DNA of 64,000 nt from CAZIUL01 sp964542475 (GTDB lineage: Bacteria > Planctomycetota > B15-G4 > CAYZWU01). Positions within the stretch are counted from its first letter, which is position 1. Each line of letters opens with the position of its first letter. This document shows, piece after piece, positions 1 to 9,076 of the stretch. The position numbers and the translations under genes are program-made. Under the pieces are notes generated by a model that made no database searches, had not been told where the DNA came from, and was given only the letters and a program-made list of their open reading frames with translations. The stretch lies in the NCBI GenBank assembly GCA_964542475.1, contig CAZIUL010000016.1, forward strand, positions 15,969-79,968, in the 5' to 3' direction.

Positions 1-447
1 CTTGAAGAACTCGGCCATGGTTTCGACCCTGTCCGCGATGCTGCCGGTTTCGGGAAACCGCTCGATCCCGAGCGCTGTCGGGTAGAGCGATGTCAGCATG
101 GATGCGTGCGCAGGCGCAGTCCACGGCGCGTGGCTGTAAGCCCGCTCGAACCGCACCGCCTTCGCGGCGAAGTCATCGATCCTGGGGCTCACCTTTCTTT
201 CGTAGCCATAAACGTGGAGGTGATCCGCCCTCAACGTGTCCAGCGAGATGAGCAGGACGTTGTATGCGGATGCGGGACCGGCCGAACCATCGCCTGAAAC
301 CGGCGCCTCATCGCCATTCTCCGGGTCGCTGCTCCCACATGCCGGTAAAACGCAAAACAGTGCGGTCAGGATGCAGGTCAACACCGGGTAAATGGGGTTG
401 ATGCCGATGCCTTGCCCCAGGGTCAGGTTTTTCAATTGCGGCGTCAT
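1..447 (-). CDS. Sulfatase-like hydrolase lipoprotein, 3' end cut off by the window edge
   Basis: The frame is open from an ATG at 447 to base 1 (149 codons), so only the N-terminal part is present. A hydrophobic segment (about residues 20-37) ends in the lipobox LPAC (Cys37), which predicts an outer-envelope lipoprotein. The alkaline-phosphatase/sulfatase fold follows: LLISLDTLRADH carries metal ligand Asp70, then GYERKVSPRIDDFA and APWTAPAHASMLTS. The residue aligned with the sulfatase formylglycine Cys/Ser is Thr110, so it may be a phosphatase, phosphodiesterase or phosphonate-type hydrolase rather than a true sulfatase. A good ribosome site (AGGAAAGGAAGG, 451-462) precedes the ATG. It is divergent from carbamate kinase. 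The family call is firm and the substrate is unknown. Confidence 0.82.
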   Translation of the reverse strand, partial: MTPQLKNLTLGQGIGINPIYPVLTCILTALFCVLPACGSSDPENGDEAPVSGDGSAGPASAYNVLLISLDTLRADHLHVYGYERKVSPRIDDFAAKAVRFERAYSHAPWTAPAHASMLTSLYPTALGIERFPETGSIADRVETMAEFFK

Positions 448-640
448 CAGCCTTCCTTTCCTTACACGGTGAAAAAAAAACCAAACATGGGACCGGAGGG
501 CAACCAAGGGGGGGGTGCCCCGACACGATGAATGCAGACATTCCGTGTACGGGCGACCGGCCGCCCCTGCAACATGATAATGAATTTATTCCTGTTTGCC
601 GAGAAATATGAAGCGACAAAAATGATGAAGAGAACAGGGT

Positions 641-661
641 TTGAAAGTATAATCTGATCTC
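641..661 (+). promoter_or_regulatory. -10 box abutting the arcC start (possible leaderless transcript)
   Basis: A perfect TATAAT lies at 648-653, only 8 bases before the ATG at 662. No Shine-Dalgarno sequence occurs between them. A start site at the usual 6-8 bases past the -10 would fall at or just before the ATG, giving a leaderless mRNA. No good -35 is visible; ATGAAG at 625-630 has the right spacing but a poor match. Confidence 0.45.
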
Positions 662-1606
662 ATGACCACGAAAAAGAGGATTGTCATAGCTCTTGGCGGC
701 AACGCCATCATCAAGGAGTATCAGCGCGGAACCGTGCCGGAACAGTTTGCCAACGCCCGCGAATCGCTCAAGGACATCGTTGGGCTGATAAAGGAGGGGC
801 ATGAGCTCGTGATCACACACGGGAACGGCCCGCAGGTTGGTAACATCCTGATCAGGGTGGAAGAGTCCAAGGAGCATGCATATGAGCTGCCGCTCGGCGT
901 GTGCGTTGCCGAAAGCCAAGGGGAGATGGGCTACATGATAGCCCAGACCATCAGGAACTTTTTCGTTCTGGAGGGCATCGACAAGGAGGTGATCGCGCTT
1001 CTGACCCAGGTGATAGTGGATCCGGACCACCCTCAGACCTTCGCGCCGACAAAACCGGTGGGCCGCTTCCTGGACGAGCGACAGGCCGAGCAGTTGAGGA
1101 GCAGGGGCGTGCCGGTCGTGGAAGACGCGGGGCGCGGATTCCGGCGGGTCGTGCCTTCTCCCGTGCCCTTGAAGGTTGTCGAGAGCGCTGTCATCCAGCG
1201 GATGCTCGACGAGGGGATCCTTGTCGTGGCTGCCGGCGGCGGGGGCATGCCGGTTTACATAGATCATCGCGGGTGTCTCGAGGGAGTTGATGCTGTTGTG
1301 GACAAGGATCTTGCTTCGTCCCTGCTCGCCACCGAAATAGGTGCTGAAGAGCTCGTGATCCTCACGGCTGAGGAGAAGGTGTTCCTCAACTTCCGCAAGC
1401 CCGATCAGAAAGCCCTGGACATGGTTACCGTAGCGGAGATGAAGGGGTACCTGAAAGACGGCCATTTTCCCCCCGGAAGCATGGGGCCCAAGATCGAAGC
1501 CGCGGTGCGGTTCTTCGAAAACGGGGGAAAGAGCGTTGTCATCACCTCATCGGAAAAACTGAAAGCAGCCTGCCGCCACGAAGCAGGCACGATCATCACC
1601 CCTTGA
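662..1606 (+). CDS. arcC: Carbamate kinase
   Basis: Transfers phosphate between carbamoyl phosphate and ADP/ATP in the cytosol. In fermenters it makes ATP at the end of arginine, agmatine or purine breakdown. The 314-residue length is normal. Family motifs are clear: IALGGNAI at the N-terminus, VITHGNGPQVGNIL near residue 55, then AESQGEMGYMIAQ, VVAAGGGGMPVY and DKDLASSLLA, with the C-terminal GSMGPKIEAAVRF and AGTII. The ATG lacks a ribosome site and sits directly behind a TATAAT box. The next gene downstream is phosphate acetyltransferase, also an acyl-phosphate enzyme, separated by about 200 bases. No ornithine carbamoyltransferase or deiminase is in the window, so the source of carbamoyl phosphate is unknown; the agmatinase at 55637 makes urea, not carbamoyl phosphate. 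Confidence 0.97.
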   Translation: MTTKKRIVIALGGNAIIKEYQRGTVPEQFANARESLKDIVGLIKEGHELVITHGNGPQVGNILIRVEESKEHAYELPLGVCVAESQGEMGYMIAQTIRNFFVLEGIDKEVIALLTQVIVDPDHPQTFAPTKPVGRFLDERQAEQLRSRGVPVVEDAGRGFRRVVPSPVPLKVVESAVIQRMLDEGILVVAAGGGGMPVYIDHRGCLEGVDAVVDKDLASSLLATEIGAEELVILTAEEKVFLNFRKPDQKALDMVTVAEMKGYLKDGHFPPGSMGPKIEAAVRFFENGGKSVVITSSEKLKAACRHEAGTIITP

Positions 1607-1812
1607 TCCCTTGCCTCCGGCCTTCACCCCATAAATAAAGCAATCCAGCGGTTTTTCTTTTGCAGTTCCGTTCTTGATCGGTTATTCACGACCGCTTTTC
1701 ACAAGCCTGCGAAAGAGGTTCTGTTTTTTTGAGTAGAGCTCGTATAACGCGGCATGAAAAGCCGATGTTTACCCCATGTGCCTTGATCGATTGTTGAACG
1801 AGACCTGAAACC

Positions 1813-3906
1813 ATGTCGAAAAACGTATACATCACCACAACGGAACAGCGCGCCGGAAAGATAGCCATTGTGCTCGGGATGATGTCCCTGCTGGAGCGGG
1901 AGTCGCGCCGGGTGGGCTACTTCCGTCCCATTGCAAGAACCCGGAACAGCTCGGGCATTGATCCCAACATCGAGCTCGTGTCAGATATCTACGATTTGGA
2001 GGGGTCGGTGAACTCCATGTACGGCGTTACCACGGAACAGGCCGAGAAGATGATCTCCACCAGGCGGTACGACGATCTCATGGAGGAGATACTCTACAAA
2101 TACAAGGCGTACGAGGCAGGCCATGATTTTGTTGTGATCGAGGGCACAAACTACGAGGGTGTAACCCACGCTTTCGAGTTCGACCTGAACGCGGATATCG
2201 CGCGCAACCTGGCCTCCCCGGTGCTCCTGATTGCGAGCGGCAAGGAAAGGTCGCCAGAGGCGATTCTCTCCACGGTGATGATAAGCAAGGAGAACTTCGA
2301 CACCAAAGGGTGCGATTATTTGAGCACGGTTGTGAACAGGGTCGATAGTGGCGACATCGAAGCCTCTGCGAAAGTGCTTTCGGACATGTTCAGGGAGGCG
2401 GGCATCGATTTTGCCGGGGCCATTCCCGAGGACCCGACTCTTGCCAATCCCCGGATGGACGAGATCGTCAGCGCACTCGGCGCAGACGTCCTGTACGGGG
2501 AGCGCTACCTCGACAACCTGGTTCACGGCTTCAAGATCGCTGCCATGGGCCTGGGCCCGATTCTCGATCGTCTCGGCCAGGGCTCCCTGATAATCACTTC
2601 TGGTGACCGCACCGATATCCTGCTCGGTATGGTAGCTTCCCAGCTTTCCACACACATGCCGTATGTGGCCGGCATCCTGCTCACGAGCGACATTTCCCCG
2701 GGAAAGAAGGTGGACAGGCTGCTCAAGGGAACGCGGGGTGTCAGGCTGCCCGTGATAAGCGTCAAGACCGGCCTTTTTCAGACCTCGAAGGAGGTGAGCA
2801 GGGTTGCTTCCATAATCCACCCGAACAGTCACATGAAGATTGAGACGGCCCAGGTTCTTTTCGAGGAGCATGTGGACATTGCCAAGATAAAGGCCCGTTT
2901 CAGGGAGTCGAGGCCTGTCAAGACCACGCCGAGACTGTTCCTTCACGGCATCATCGAAAAGGCCAAATCTTCGAAAAAGCGCATCGTGCTGCCCGAGGGA
3001 GATGAGGAGCGCATTCTCAGGTCCTCGTACTCGCTTCTGCGGCGCAGCATCGTTGACATTACTCTTCTCGGCGATGAAGAGAAGATCCGCGAGAAGATCG
3101 CGGCCTTGAAGCTGTCCCTCGATGATGTGGAAATAATCGATCCGTCCAGGTCGGACAAAAAAGCCGAGTACGGCAAGGAGTATTTCGAGCTGAGGCAGCA
3201 CAAGGGCATCACAATGGAGCATGCCGTTGATGTGATGAACGAGGAGACATACTACGGAACCATGATGGTGCACAAGGGGGATGCGCACGGGATGGTTTCA
3301 GGTTCGGTAAACACCACGGCCCACACCTTGCGGCCGGCTTTCGAATTCGTCAAGACGAAGCCGGGCGTGGACCTGGTGTCCAGCATCTTTTTCATGTGCC
3401 TCGCGGACCGGGTCCTGGTTTACGGCGACTGCGCGGTAAATCCCAATCCGGATGCGGAGCAGCTCGCGCAGATCGCCGTGTCCAGCGCGGATACCGCGGC
3501 CATCTTCGGCATCGAGCCGCGGGTTGCCATGCTTTCCTATGCCACCGGTGCCTCCGGCAAGGGGATCGACGTGGATGCCGTGACAGAAGCAACGGAGATG
3601 GCTCAAAAGCTCCGCCCGGACCTGATGATCGAGGGGCCGATCCAGTACGACGCTGCCGTGGACATGAGCGTGGCAAAAACCAAGCTGCCTGGAAGCCGTG
3701 TCGCGGGCAGGGCCACGGTATTCATATTCCCGGACCTGAACACGGGCAACAACACCTACAAGGCTGTGCAGCGCTCGGCAAACGCCATCGCGGTCGGCCC
3801 GGTGCTGCAGGGGCTCAACAAGCCGGTGAACGACCTGAGCCGAGGGTGCACGGTGCCTGACATCGTGAACACCGTCGCTATCACGGCGATCCAGGCTCAG
3901 GGTTAG
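1813..3906 (+). CDS. pta: Phosphate acetyltransferase, long form with DRTGG domain
   Basis: Converts acetyl-CoA and phosphate to acetyl phosphate, the step before ATP formation by acetate kinase. At 697 residues it is the long type. An N-terminal dethiobiotin-synthetase-like P-loop domain starts at NVYITTTEQRAGK, a DRTGG-type regulatory domain lies near residues 215-330 (SLIITSGDRTDIL), and the catalytic PTA_PTB domain covers about 375-690. Catalytic-domain signatures include VLPEGDEERIL, GMVSGSVNTTAHT, AVNPNPDAEQLA, MLSYATGASG and FPDLNTGNNTYKAVQR. The ribosome site is weak. No acetate kinase gene lies beside it. It ends 11 bases from the convergent small gene at 3918. Confidence 0.96.
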   Translation: MSKNVYITTTEQRAGKIAIVLGMMSLLERESRRVGYFRPIARTRNSSGIDPNIELVSDIYDLEGSVNSMYGVTTEQAEKMISTRRYDDLMEEILYKYKAYEAGHDFVVIEGTNYEGVTHAFEFDLNADIARNLASPVLLIASGKERSPEAILSTVMISKENFDTKGCDYLSTVVNRVDSGDIEASAKVLSDMFREAGIDFAGAIPEDPTLANPRMDEIVSALGADVLYGERYLDNLVHGFKIAAMGLGPILDRLGQGSLIITSGDRTDILLGMVASQLSTHMPYVAGILLTSDISPGKKVDRLLKGTRGVRLPVISVKTGLFQTSKEVSRVASIIHPNSHMKIETAQVLFEEHVDIAKIKARFRESRPVKTTPRLFLHGIIEKAKSSKKRIVLPEGDEERILRSSYSLLRRSIVDITLLGDEEKIREKIAALKLSLDDVEIIDPSRSDKKAEYGKEYFELRQHKGITMEHAVDVMNEETYYGTMMVHKGDAHGMVSGSVNTTAHTLRPAFEFVKTKPGVDLVSSIFFMCLADRVLVYGDCAVNPNPDAEQLAQIAVSSADTAAIFGIEPRVAMLSYATGASGKGIDVDAVTEATEMAQKLRPDLMIEGPIQYDAAVDMSVAKTKLPGSRVAGRATVFIFPDLNTGNNTYKAVQRSANAIAVGPVLQGLNKPVNDLSRGCTVPDIVNTVAITAIQAQG

Positions 3907-3917
3907 GGGCTTATGCT

Positions 3918-4160
3918 TCACTCGAGAAACAGCCCCGAATAGTCGGTATGTGGCGTGTCCTCGATTTCCGTGTAAAGAAGAGGCGTCGCATCGATCCCGT
4001 GGCGCTGGTTGTGAAGCAGGACTTCGCCTGCCACGCCTGGCGGCACGTATCCAATGGAGAGGATGTACGCGAAGGCAAGCAGCAAAACCAGCCCCACCGC
4101 AAACCGCATCCAGCAAATGACGCGAGGCGTCCCGTTTTCGTGTTTTCTCATACCGGTCAT
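3918..4160 (-). CDS. Small membrane protein downstream of the YeiH-like transporter
   Basis: An 80-residue protein of unknown function. One strong transmembrane segment (about residues 19-41, MRFAVGLVLLLAFAYILSIGYV) follows a basic start, so the N-terminus is probably cytoplasmic. A short polar tail of about 40 residues would be outside. It starts 17 bases after the transporter stop, and its ribosome site (GAGGTG, five bases before the ATG) overlaps that junction, so the two are probably co-translated. It could be an accessory subunit or stability factor for the transporter. No family is recognised. The reading is supported by spacing, ribosome site and membrane segment, not by homology. Confidence 0.6.
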   Translation of the reverse strand: MTGMRKHENGTPRVICWMRFAVGLVLLLAFAYILSIGYVPPGVAGEVLLHNQRHGIDATPLLYTEIEDTPHTDYSGLFLE

Positions 4161-4176
4161 TCAGCACCTCGGTGAT

Positions 4177-5688
4177 CTACAGGTCGAACAGAATGCCGCC
4201 GAAAGCCAGGTACGCCGCAACAAGTGTTAGCACGAGGTTGAACGACTGGCCCGTGATGTAGAGAATTATCGGTTTCCCGCCAACCATCTGTTTTGCCAGG
4301 CTCTTGAAGTTCGATTCGAGCCCTATGGAGATGAAAGCCATGCAGAAGAGCCACCCCCTCACGGTTTTTGTGCCTGCTTTTATGATATCCTTTTCGACCG
4401 CTTCAGATCCCAGGAGAGGCACGAGCACGAACGAAAAGATAAGCGAGGCTGCCACGAACCCGATCACGAACTTGGGAAGGCGGTACCATATCTCCATCGG
4501 CGATGGCTTGACATCCGAAGTCCGGTCCACCCTGGTGACCCATAGAAAGGCGACCACAAAAGCCATCAGCCCGATGAGGACGTTCTGAATCATCTTTACA
4601 ACAGCCGCCACTTTTTCGGGCTCCGCGCCCAGCATCGATCCCGCGGCGACCACAGCGCCGGTGGAATCGATGGTGCCGCCCATCCACGCCCCGCCAACGA
4701 GCTCGTCCATGCCCACGGCTTTCACGAAGACCGGCATGACGATCATCATGAGCACGGTGAAGATAAGGGTCATTCCAACGGCGAGGGTCAGCTCCTCCTT
4801 TTTTGCCTTGCACGCAGCAGCGGTGGCGATCGCCGCTGATACGCCGCACACCGATGTGGCTGCCGCCACGATGATCACCAGGCTTTTCTGAGTCATCTTT
4901 AGCACGCGTGTCCCGAAGTAATACATGAAGATGATCACTGTCGGCGTCACTATCCATGCCACGAAAAGCCCCGGCCCTCCCAGCTTCAGGATCTTGTTGA
5001 AAAGGACCTCGGCCCCGAGCAGCACGAGCCCTGTTTTGATGAACATCTCGGTTTTTGCGCCGGCCAGAAGCCACTTGGGCGTGCCGACGGTGTTCGAGAT
5101 GAGAAGCCCGAGGATCAGCGCCCAAAAGGCATAGCTCAGGCCGTAGCTCTTGATCACGTGATGGCCCGCAAAGGTGTAGGCGATGATGGCGAGCAGGAAC
5201 ACGATCAGGAATCCACACAGATAACGCCACGGGTTCTCCCCCATGAACCTGATGCCGAAAGCTGTCAGAACCCCAACCGCGGCAAGGAGCAGCAGAAGCT
5301 TCGAGAAGATGCCGGAGGTGCGTTTCGCCGGCTTGCCGTACAGCTCATCAACCGCCTGCTTGTAAGCCGCATCCGTTGAGAGCCCTTTGATGTGCCCAAG
5401 CTGGGCCGCGGACATCTCCCCCTTGTATATGAGCGCCTTTTGATCATCGTCGTATTTCAGGTTCTTGGCAAGTGTCCTGGACAGGTCCAGGTCATCCGGG
5501 AGTTCGGCGAGAGGCACCCGCCTTTCCAGGCTGAAGAACTCGTTTGCCGGATTCGAGATCCACATGCCCAGCTTGGGAGCTTTGCCCGCCACCCCCCAGA
5601 TCGCGAAGGCGATCATGATGAAACCGAACCACACAGACCACCAGTCCTCTGTCTTCCAGAGTGCGGATATGCCGCGATCACCGCTCAA
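4177..5688 (-). CDS. YeiH-family (UPF0324) putative anion exporter
   Basis: Polytopic inner-membrane protein of 503 residues, longer than the usual 330-350 because of an N-terminal extension. Residues 1-35 hold one membrane helix, about 35-125 form a soluble insert (charged, ELPDDLDLSRTLAKN), and the family core of about ten helices follows. Core signatures are SYAFWALILGLLISNT, TGLVLLGAEVLFNKIL, AAATSVCGVSAAIATAAACKAKKEE and GAWMGGTIDSTGAVVAAG. The family is usually called a sulfate exporter, but the substrate is poorly established. The start is TTG at 5688, with AGGGAGG five bases upstream. It is last but one in a minus-strand run behind the ABC exporter and glycosyltransferase, though 163 bases separate it from the latter. 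Confidence 0.88.
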   Translation of the reverse strand: MSGDRGISALWKTEDWWSVWFGFIMIAFAIWGVAGKAPKLGMWISNPANEFFSLERRVPLAELPDDLDLSRTLAKNLKYDDDQKALIYKGEMSAAQLGHIKGLSTDAAYKQAVDELYGKPAKRTSGIFSKLLLLLAAVGVLTAFGIRFMGENPWRYLCGFLIVFLLAIIAYTFAGHHVIKSYGLSYAFWALILGLLISNTVGTPKWLLAGAKTEMFIKTGLVLLGAEVLFNKILKLGGPGLFVAWIVTPTVIIFMYYFGTRVLKMTQKSLVIIVAAATSVCGVSAAIATAAACKAKKEELTLAVGMTLIFTVLMMIVMPVFVKAVGMDELVGGAWMGGTIDSTGAVVAAGSMLGAEPEKVAAVVKMIQNVLIGLMAFVVAFLWVTRVDRTSDVKPSPMEIWYRLPKFVIGFVAASLIFSFVLVPLLGSEAVEKDIIKAGTKTVRGWLFCMAFISIGLESNFKSLAKQMVGGKPIILYITGQSFNLVLTLVAAYLAFGGILFDL

Positions 5689-5851
5689 GGTTACCTCCCT
5701 CTGTTCGATCTCTGTTCGTCGATGAAAAAATCAGGATAGCAGCGAGACAGCGGTGCGTCAAGGCAGCGGGCTTCACTGTCCGCGAGCCGCCGCCTTTTCC
5801 GAAAAGGATGCTGCTGTAGATCAGGGAGTGCACCGGGTGTTCACGCGCTGT

Positions 5852-6988
5852 TCATGTCATGGCTTCCGAGATCTTCTCGAACCTGTCATCCCAGGTGTTC
5901 CTTCCGGCGAACGAGCGCCTCATGCCGGCTGCCTTTTCATCGCCGTCCTCAGCCGCAGCCTTGTCGAGCTTGAGGAGAAACTCCTCCCTGCTGTCAGCGG
6001 CGTAAACCAGGCCCTCGAAGTTCTTCAGCTCATGGATGTTCGTGGAGACAACGGGCTTGCCCAGCGAAAGGTATTCATACAGCTTTACAGGGTTCGTGTC
6101 GTATCCGATCTCGTTCGTAAAAAACGGGTTCAGGCAGACATCGAACGATTGTATGAAGGCCGGTATCTCGTCGTGCGGCCGCTTTCCGAGAAAAAAAACG
6201 TTCTGCCGCGCCTTCAGCTTGCGCACGAGCGGTTCCGAACAGGGACCCACGAAAACGAAGGCGCATCGGGGGCGGTTCTCAGCGCAGTACTCCACCAGCT
6301 CCACATCGATCCACTTGTGAACGACCCCTATGTATCCCGCAACCGTTTCGAATCCGGATCCGATGCCCTGTACCTCCGGATGAGCTCGTGCGCCTTCGAA
6401 CTTGTCGATCAATACGCCGTTGGGAACCCTGATGACATCACAAGCGTTCTTGTGCTTCAGGACATCGTTTTCGAGGGCCTCTGAGGTCGCGAAAACCTTG
6501 TTGCTGTGTTTCAGAACATCCGCGAAGGTGCTGTCGTAGGAACTCCTGTCGAGGCGGCCGCCGAGAACGCCGTAGCCGTCTATGCAGTCGTAGAATATCT
6601 TCGCGAACGGGAACCCCCTGATGTGCTTCCACCACAGCGGCGATTGAACAAAGGCGATGATATTGCCGCCGACAAAACGCCCGAGGAAAGCTTCCATCCA
6701 TTTCGAGACATGCCGGTCCATTGCTGAAAGGGGCAGCCTGAAGGAGAGGAAAAAGAAGCGGAAATAACGGGAGACGGTCACGATTTTCTGCCTCTCGTTC
6801 AGCGACTTCACGGCGTGATCGAGGCTGTAATGGAGTGTCGAGTCGTTCAGGCTCCCCCTCTTGAACGGGCCCTCGAAATAATAAACCGTATCCCCGTGTT
6901 CAGCGAACTTGTCGAACAACGCCTGGGGCCGCTGGTATACGAAGTCGTATTTGATCGGAGGAAAAAACGCTATCCTGCGGTTGTGCAT
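5852..6988 (-). CDS. Glycosyltransferase, GT-B fold (family 4/1-like)
   Basis: A 378-residue cytosolic sugar transferase. The N-terminal half begins IAFFPPIKYDFVYQRPQAL, a pattern common in glycosyltransferases of exopolysaccharide loci. The C-terminal half has the nucleotide-sugar binding pattern: GYIGVVHKWIDVEL, CAFVFVGPCSEP, NVFFLGKRPHDEIPAFIQSFDVCLNPF and the donor-site segment YEYLSLGKPVVSTNIHELK. The acidic donor-contact residue is replaced or shifted compared with the common EAMA/G motif. It lies 102 bases behind the MsbA-like exporter on the same strand, which suggests building of an exported glycan or glycolipid. Donor and acceptor sugars cannot be told from sequence. Confidence 0.85.
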   Translation of the reverse strand: MHNRRIAFFPPIKYDFVYQRPQALFDKFAEHGDTVYYFEGPFKRGSLNDSTLHYSLDHAVKSLNERQKIVTVSRYFRFFFLSFRLPLSAMDRHVSKWMEAFLGRFVGGNIIAFVQSPLWWKHIRGFPFAKIFYDCIDGYGVLGGRLDRSSYDSTFADVLKHSNKVFATSEALENDVLKHKNACDVIRVPNGVLIDKFEGARAHPEVQGIGSGFETVAGYIGVVHKWIDVELVEYCAENRPRCAFVFVGPCSEPLVRKLKARQNVFFLGKRPHDEIPAFIQSFDVCLNPFFTNEIGYDTNPVKLYEYLSLGKPVVSTNIHELKNFEGLVYAADSREEFLLKLDKAAAEDGDEKAAGMRRSFAGRNTWDDRFEKISEAMT

Positions 6989-7090
6989 GGTCTCGCCGAA
7001 CCAGACGTTTGTAAATCACCACGGCTTGAAACAGCGCTGAAGAAGCCGCATGCCGCCCGATGCCGCAACCATCGAAAACGGAACATCCCG

Positions 7091-8830
7091 TCAAGAGATA
7101 TACTGCAGCTCGAACAGTTTCTTGTAGTAACCGTTGCCTTCCATCAGTTCGAGATGAGAGCCCTCTTCGGCAATTCTGCCCTTGTCAACCACAAAGATCC
7201 GGTCGACGTTTTTCACGGTGGAAAGGCTGTGGGCGATGATGAAGGTCGTTTTGTTCATCTTCAGGTTATCGAACGCCTTCTGCACGATACGCTCCGATTC
7301 GCTGTCCAGGGAGGAGGTGGCCTCGTCCAGCACGAGTACCGGTGAATTTTTGAGTATTGCCCTGGCTATGGCGATCCGCTGTTTTTCGCCTCCGGAGATG
7401 TTGGAGCCCCTTTCGCTGATAACGGACTCGTAGCCGTTCTTCATGCCCATTATAAAATCGTGTGCGTACGCGGACCTGGCCGCCTCAATGATCTCTTCAT
7501 CCGTCGCATCAAACTTCCCGTAAGAGATGTTGTTTTTCACGGTGTCGTTGAAAAGCATCACATCCTGGGTGACAAAGCTGATGCCGTCGCGAAGGGAAGC
7601 AAGGCTGTATTCGGATAAATCTGATTCATCGATCCGGATGCTGCCTTCCGTTACATCATAAAAACGTGGAAGCAGGTTTACTATTGTGGTCTTGCCCGCT
7701 CCGCTGCTGCCCACGAAAGCAACGGATTCGCCCGGCTTCACCTTGAAGCTGATGCCTGTCAAGGTGTTCTTTTTGCTTTTTTCGTAAGCAAAGGAAACAT
7801 TGTTGAATGAGATGCCATCCTGGATGTATTGCAGCTGTTTCTTATCTGTGCTGAAGATCTCCTCCCTTTCGTTTTCCATGTCAAGGACCTCGAAGATCCT
7901 TTCGGCGGAAACCATGGCAAGATGGTATGTGTTGCTTGTTTTGCTCAGAAGCTTGATAGGGGCGTAAAGCATCATCAAGGCTGCTATGAAGGAGAAAAGA
8001 GATGCAGCAGTGGTGGTCCCGCTGATGACCCGGTTTCCACCGTAGACAATGACGCCGGCTATGGCAATCGATCCTATGAACTCCATCAACGGGGGGGACA
8101 TGGCCCTGACCCTTGCGATCTTCATGAGCAGGGTCTTGATGCCATGGGTTATTCCCATGAACTTGTCGATCTCCTTCTCTTCCGCCCTGAACGATTTGAT
8201 TATCCTGGGGGATCCTATGGTGTCGTTGAGAAACCCGAATATGTTCTCGACGATATCGTTCTGCTTTTTGACCAGGTTCTTGGTTCTTTGCCCCAGCCTC
8301 TTGATGAGGTAACCGGTGGCCGGAAGAACGGTAACAGCTATTATGGCCAGCCTCCAATCCCTGTAGAAGAGAACAAAGGTGAGAGCTATGATCGAGAAGA
8401 CCTGTTGAACCGTGTTCTTTATCGAGCCGGCCACGATTCTCTGGAGTATGTTGACCTGGTAAAACACCCTCGCGCTCAGAGCGCCTGAAGAAAGCCTGCT
8501 AAACTCTGAAACCGGAAGATAAATGATCTTCTTGTAAACATCGTTTCTGATGTTCGTGATTACGTTCTGGGCCACGTAAGCCATGACACAGCCTTGAAGA
8601 AACGCAAAGAGTCCTTTCAAGAAGAAAAGGCCTATGATCCCGAAAGGGATGATATAAAGCATGGTTTCGTTTTTATCTTCAAAAATTTTGGTCAGGGCGG
8701 GCTCTATCATCCATGCGACAAGGCCGGTAAAGCCGGAGACAATCAGGGAAAACAGCATCGCCAAAAAGAAATACTTGGCGTAAGGCCTTGTGTAAATGCA
8801 CCAGAGTCTCTTGAAGAGGGAGAAGTTCAT
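7091..8830 (-). CDS. MsbA-like ABC exporter (fused permease and ATPase)
   Basis: A 579-residue half-transporter expected to act as a homodimer in the inner membrane, flipping lipid A, a lipid-linked glycan or another lipid. Six membrane helices lie in residues 15-300, and the ATPase domain covers about 340-575. Walker A is GSSGAGKTT (374-382), the ABC signature SGGEKQR starts at 479, Walker B is LVLDE (499-503), and the H-loop is FIIAHSLST. Sequence and length match MsbA/ABCB-type lipid exporters, and the neighbouring glycosyltransferase fits export of a glycolipid. It is the first gene of a minus-strand run and is divergent from the redox cluster at 9077. The symbol msbA is not given because lipid A genes are not adjacent. 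Confidence 0.9.
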   Translation of the reverse strand: MNFSLFKRLWCIYTRPYAKYFFLAMLFSLIVSGFTGLVAWMIEPALTKIFEDKNETMLYIIPFGIIGLFFLKGLFAFLQGCVMAYVAQNVITNIRNDVYKKIIYLPVSEFSRLSSGALSARVFYQVNILQRIVAGSIKNTVQQVFSIIALTFVLFYRDWRLAIIAVTVLPATGYLIKRLGQRTKNLVKKQNDIVENIFGFLNDTIGSPRIIKSFRAEEKEIDKFMGITHGIKTLLMKIARVRAMSPPLMEFIGSIAIAGVIVYGGNRVISGTTTAASLFSFIAALMMLYAPIKLLSKTSNTYHLAMVSAERIFEVLDMENEREEIFSTDKKQLQYIQDGISFNNVSFAYEKSKKNTLTGISFKVKPGESVAFVGSSGAGKTTIVNLLPRFYDVTEGSIRIDESDLSEYSLASLRDGISFVTQDVMLFNDTVKNNISYGKFDATDEEIIEAARSAYAHDFIMGMKNGYESVISERGSNISGGEKQRIAIARAILKNSPVLVLDEATSSLDSESERIVQKAFDNLKMNKTTFIIAHSLSTVKNVDRIFVVDKGRIAEEGSHLELMEGNGYYKKLFELQYIS

Positions 8831-9000
8831 CTTTGCCCCAAAAGGGTGAAAAGCTGATGTTCAGGTGCTGAACCGAAGAGACAACCTTTACATGATGCGG
8901 TGTTCTTATTCAAGCGGGATTTGATTATTCTCTGCGTGGGGAGATTGCTATCAACGAGCCGGCGCACGTTTTCCGCCCGCCTCAACTTTCTTCTGAACCG

Positions 9001-9029
9001 TTGACTAAAGCGCAGCCCTGGTTTAATAT
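9001..9029 (+). promoter_or_regulatory. Sigma-70-type promoter of the redox gene cluster
   Basis: TTGACT (9001-9006) and TAATAT (9024-9029) are separated by 17 bases, the ideal spacing. TTTAAT at 9022-9027 is an alternative -10. The predicted start is about 9036, giving a leader of about 40 bases before the ATG at 9077, with GGAGGTGAT as the ribosome site. Confidence 0.6.
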
Positions 9030-9076
9030 GCGCTGTTCAAGTACAGCCCGTTGGCAGCAACTGTTGCGGAGGTGAT

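Noticed and set aside
308..1465. Long open frame on the minus strand across the sulfatase start and carbamate kinase
   Set aside because: It is antisense to two well-supported genes, has atypical composition (rich in His, Arg and Pro) and matches no family. Similar antisense frames at 1981-3288, 9284-10597 and 13750-15711 were rejected for the same reason.
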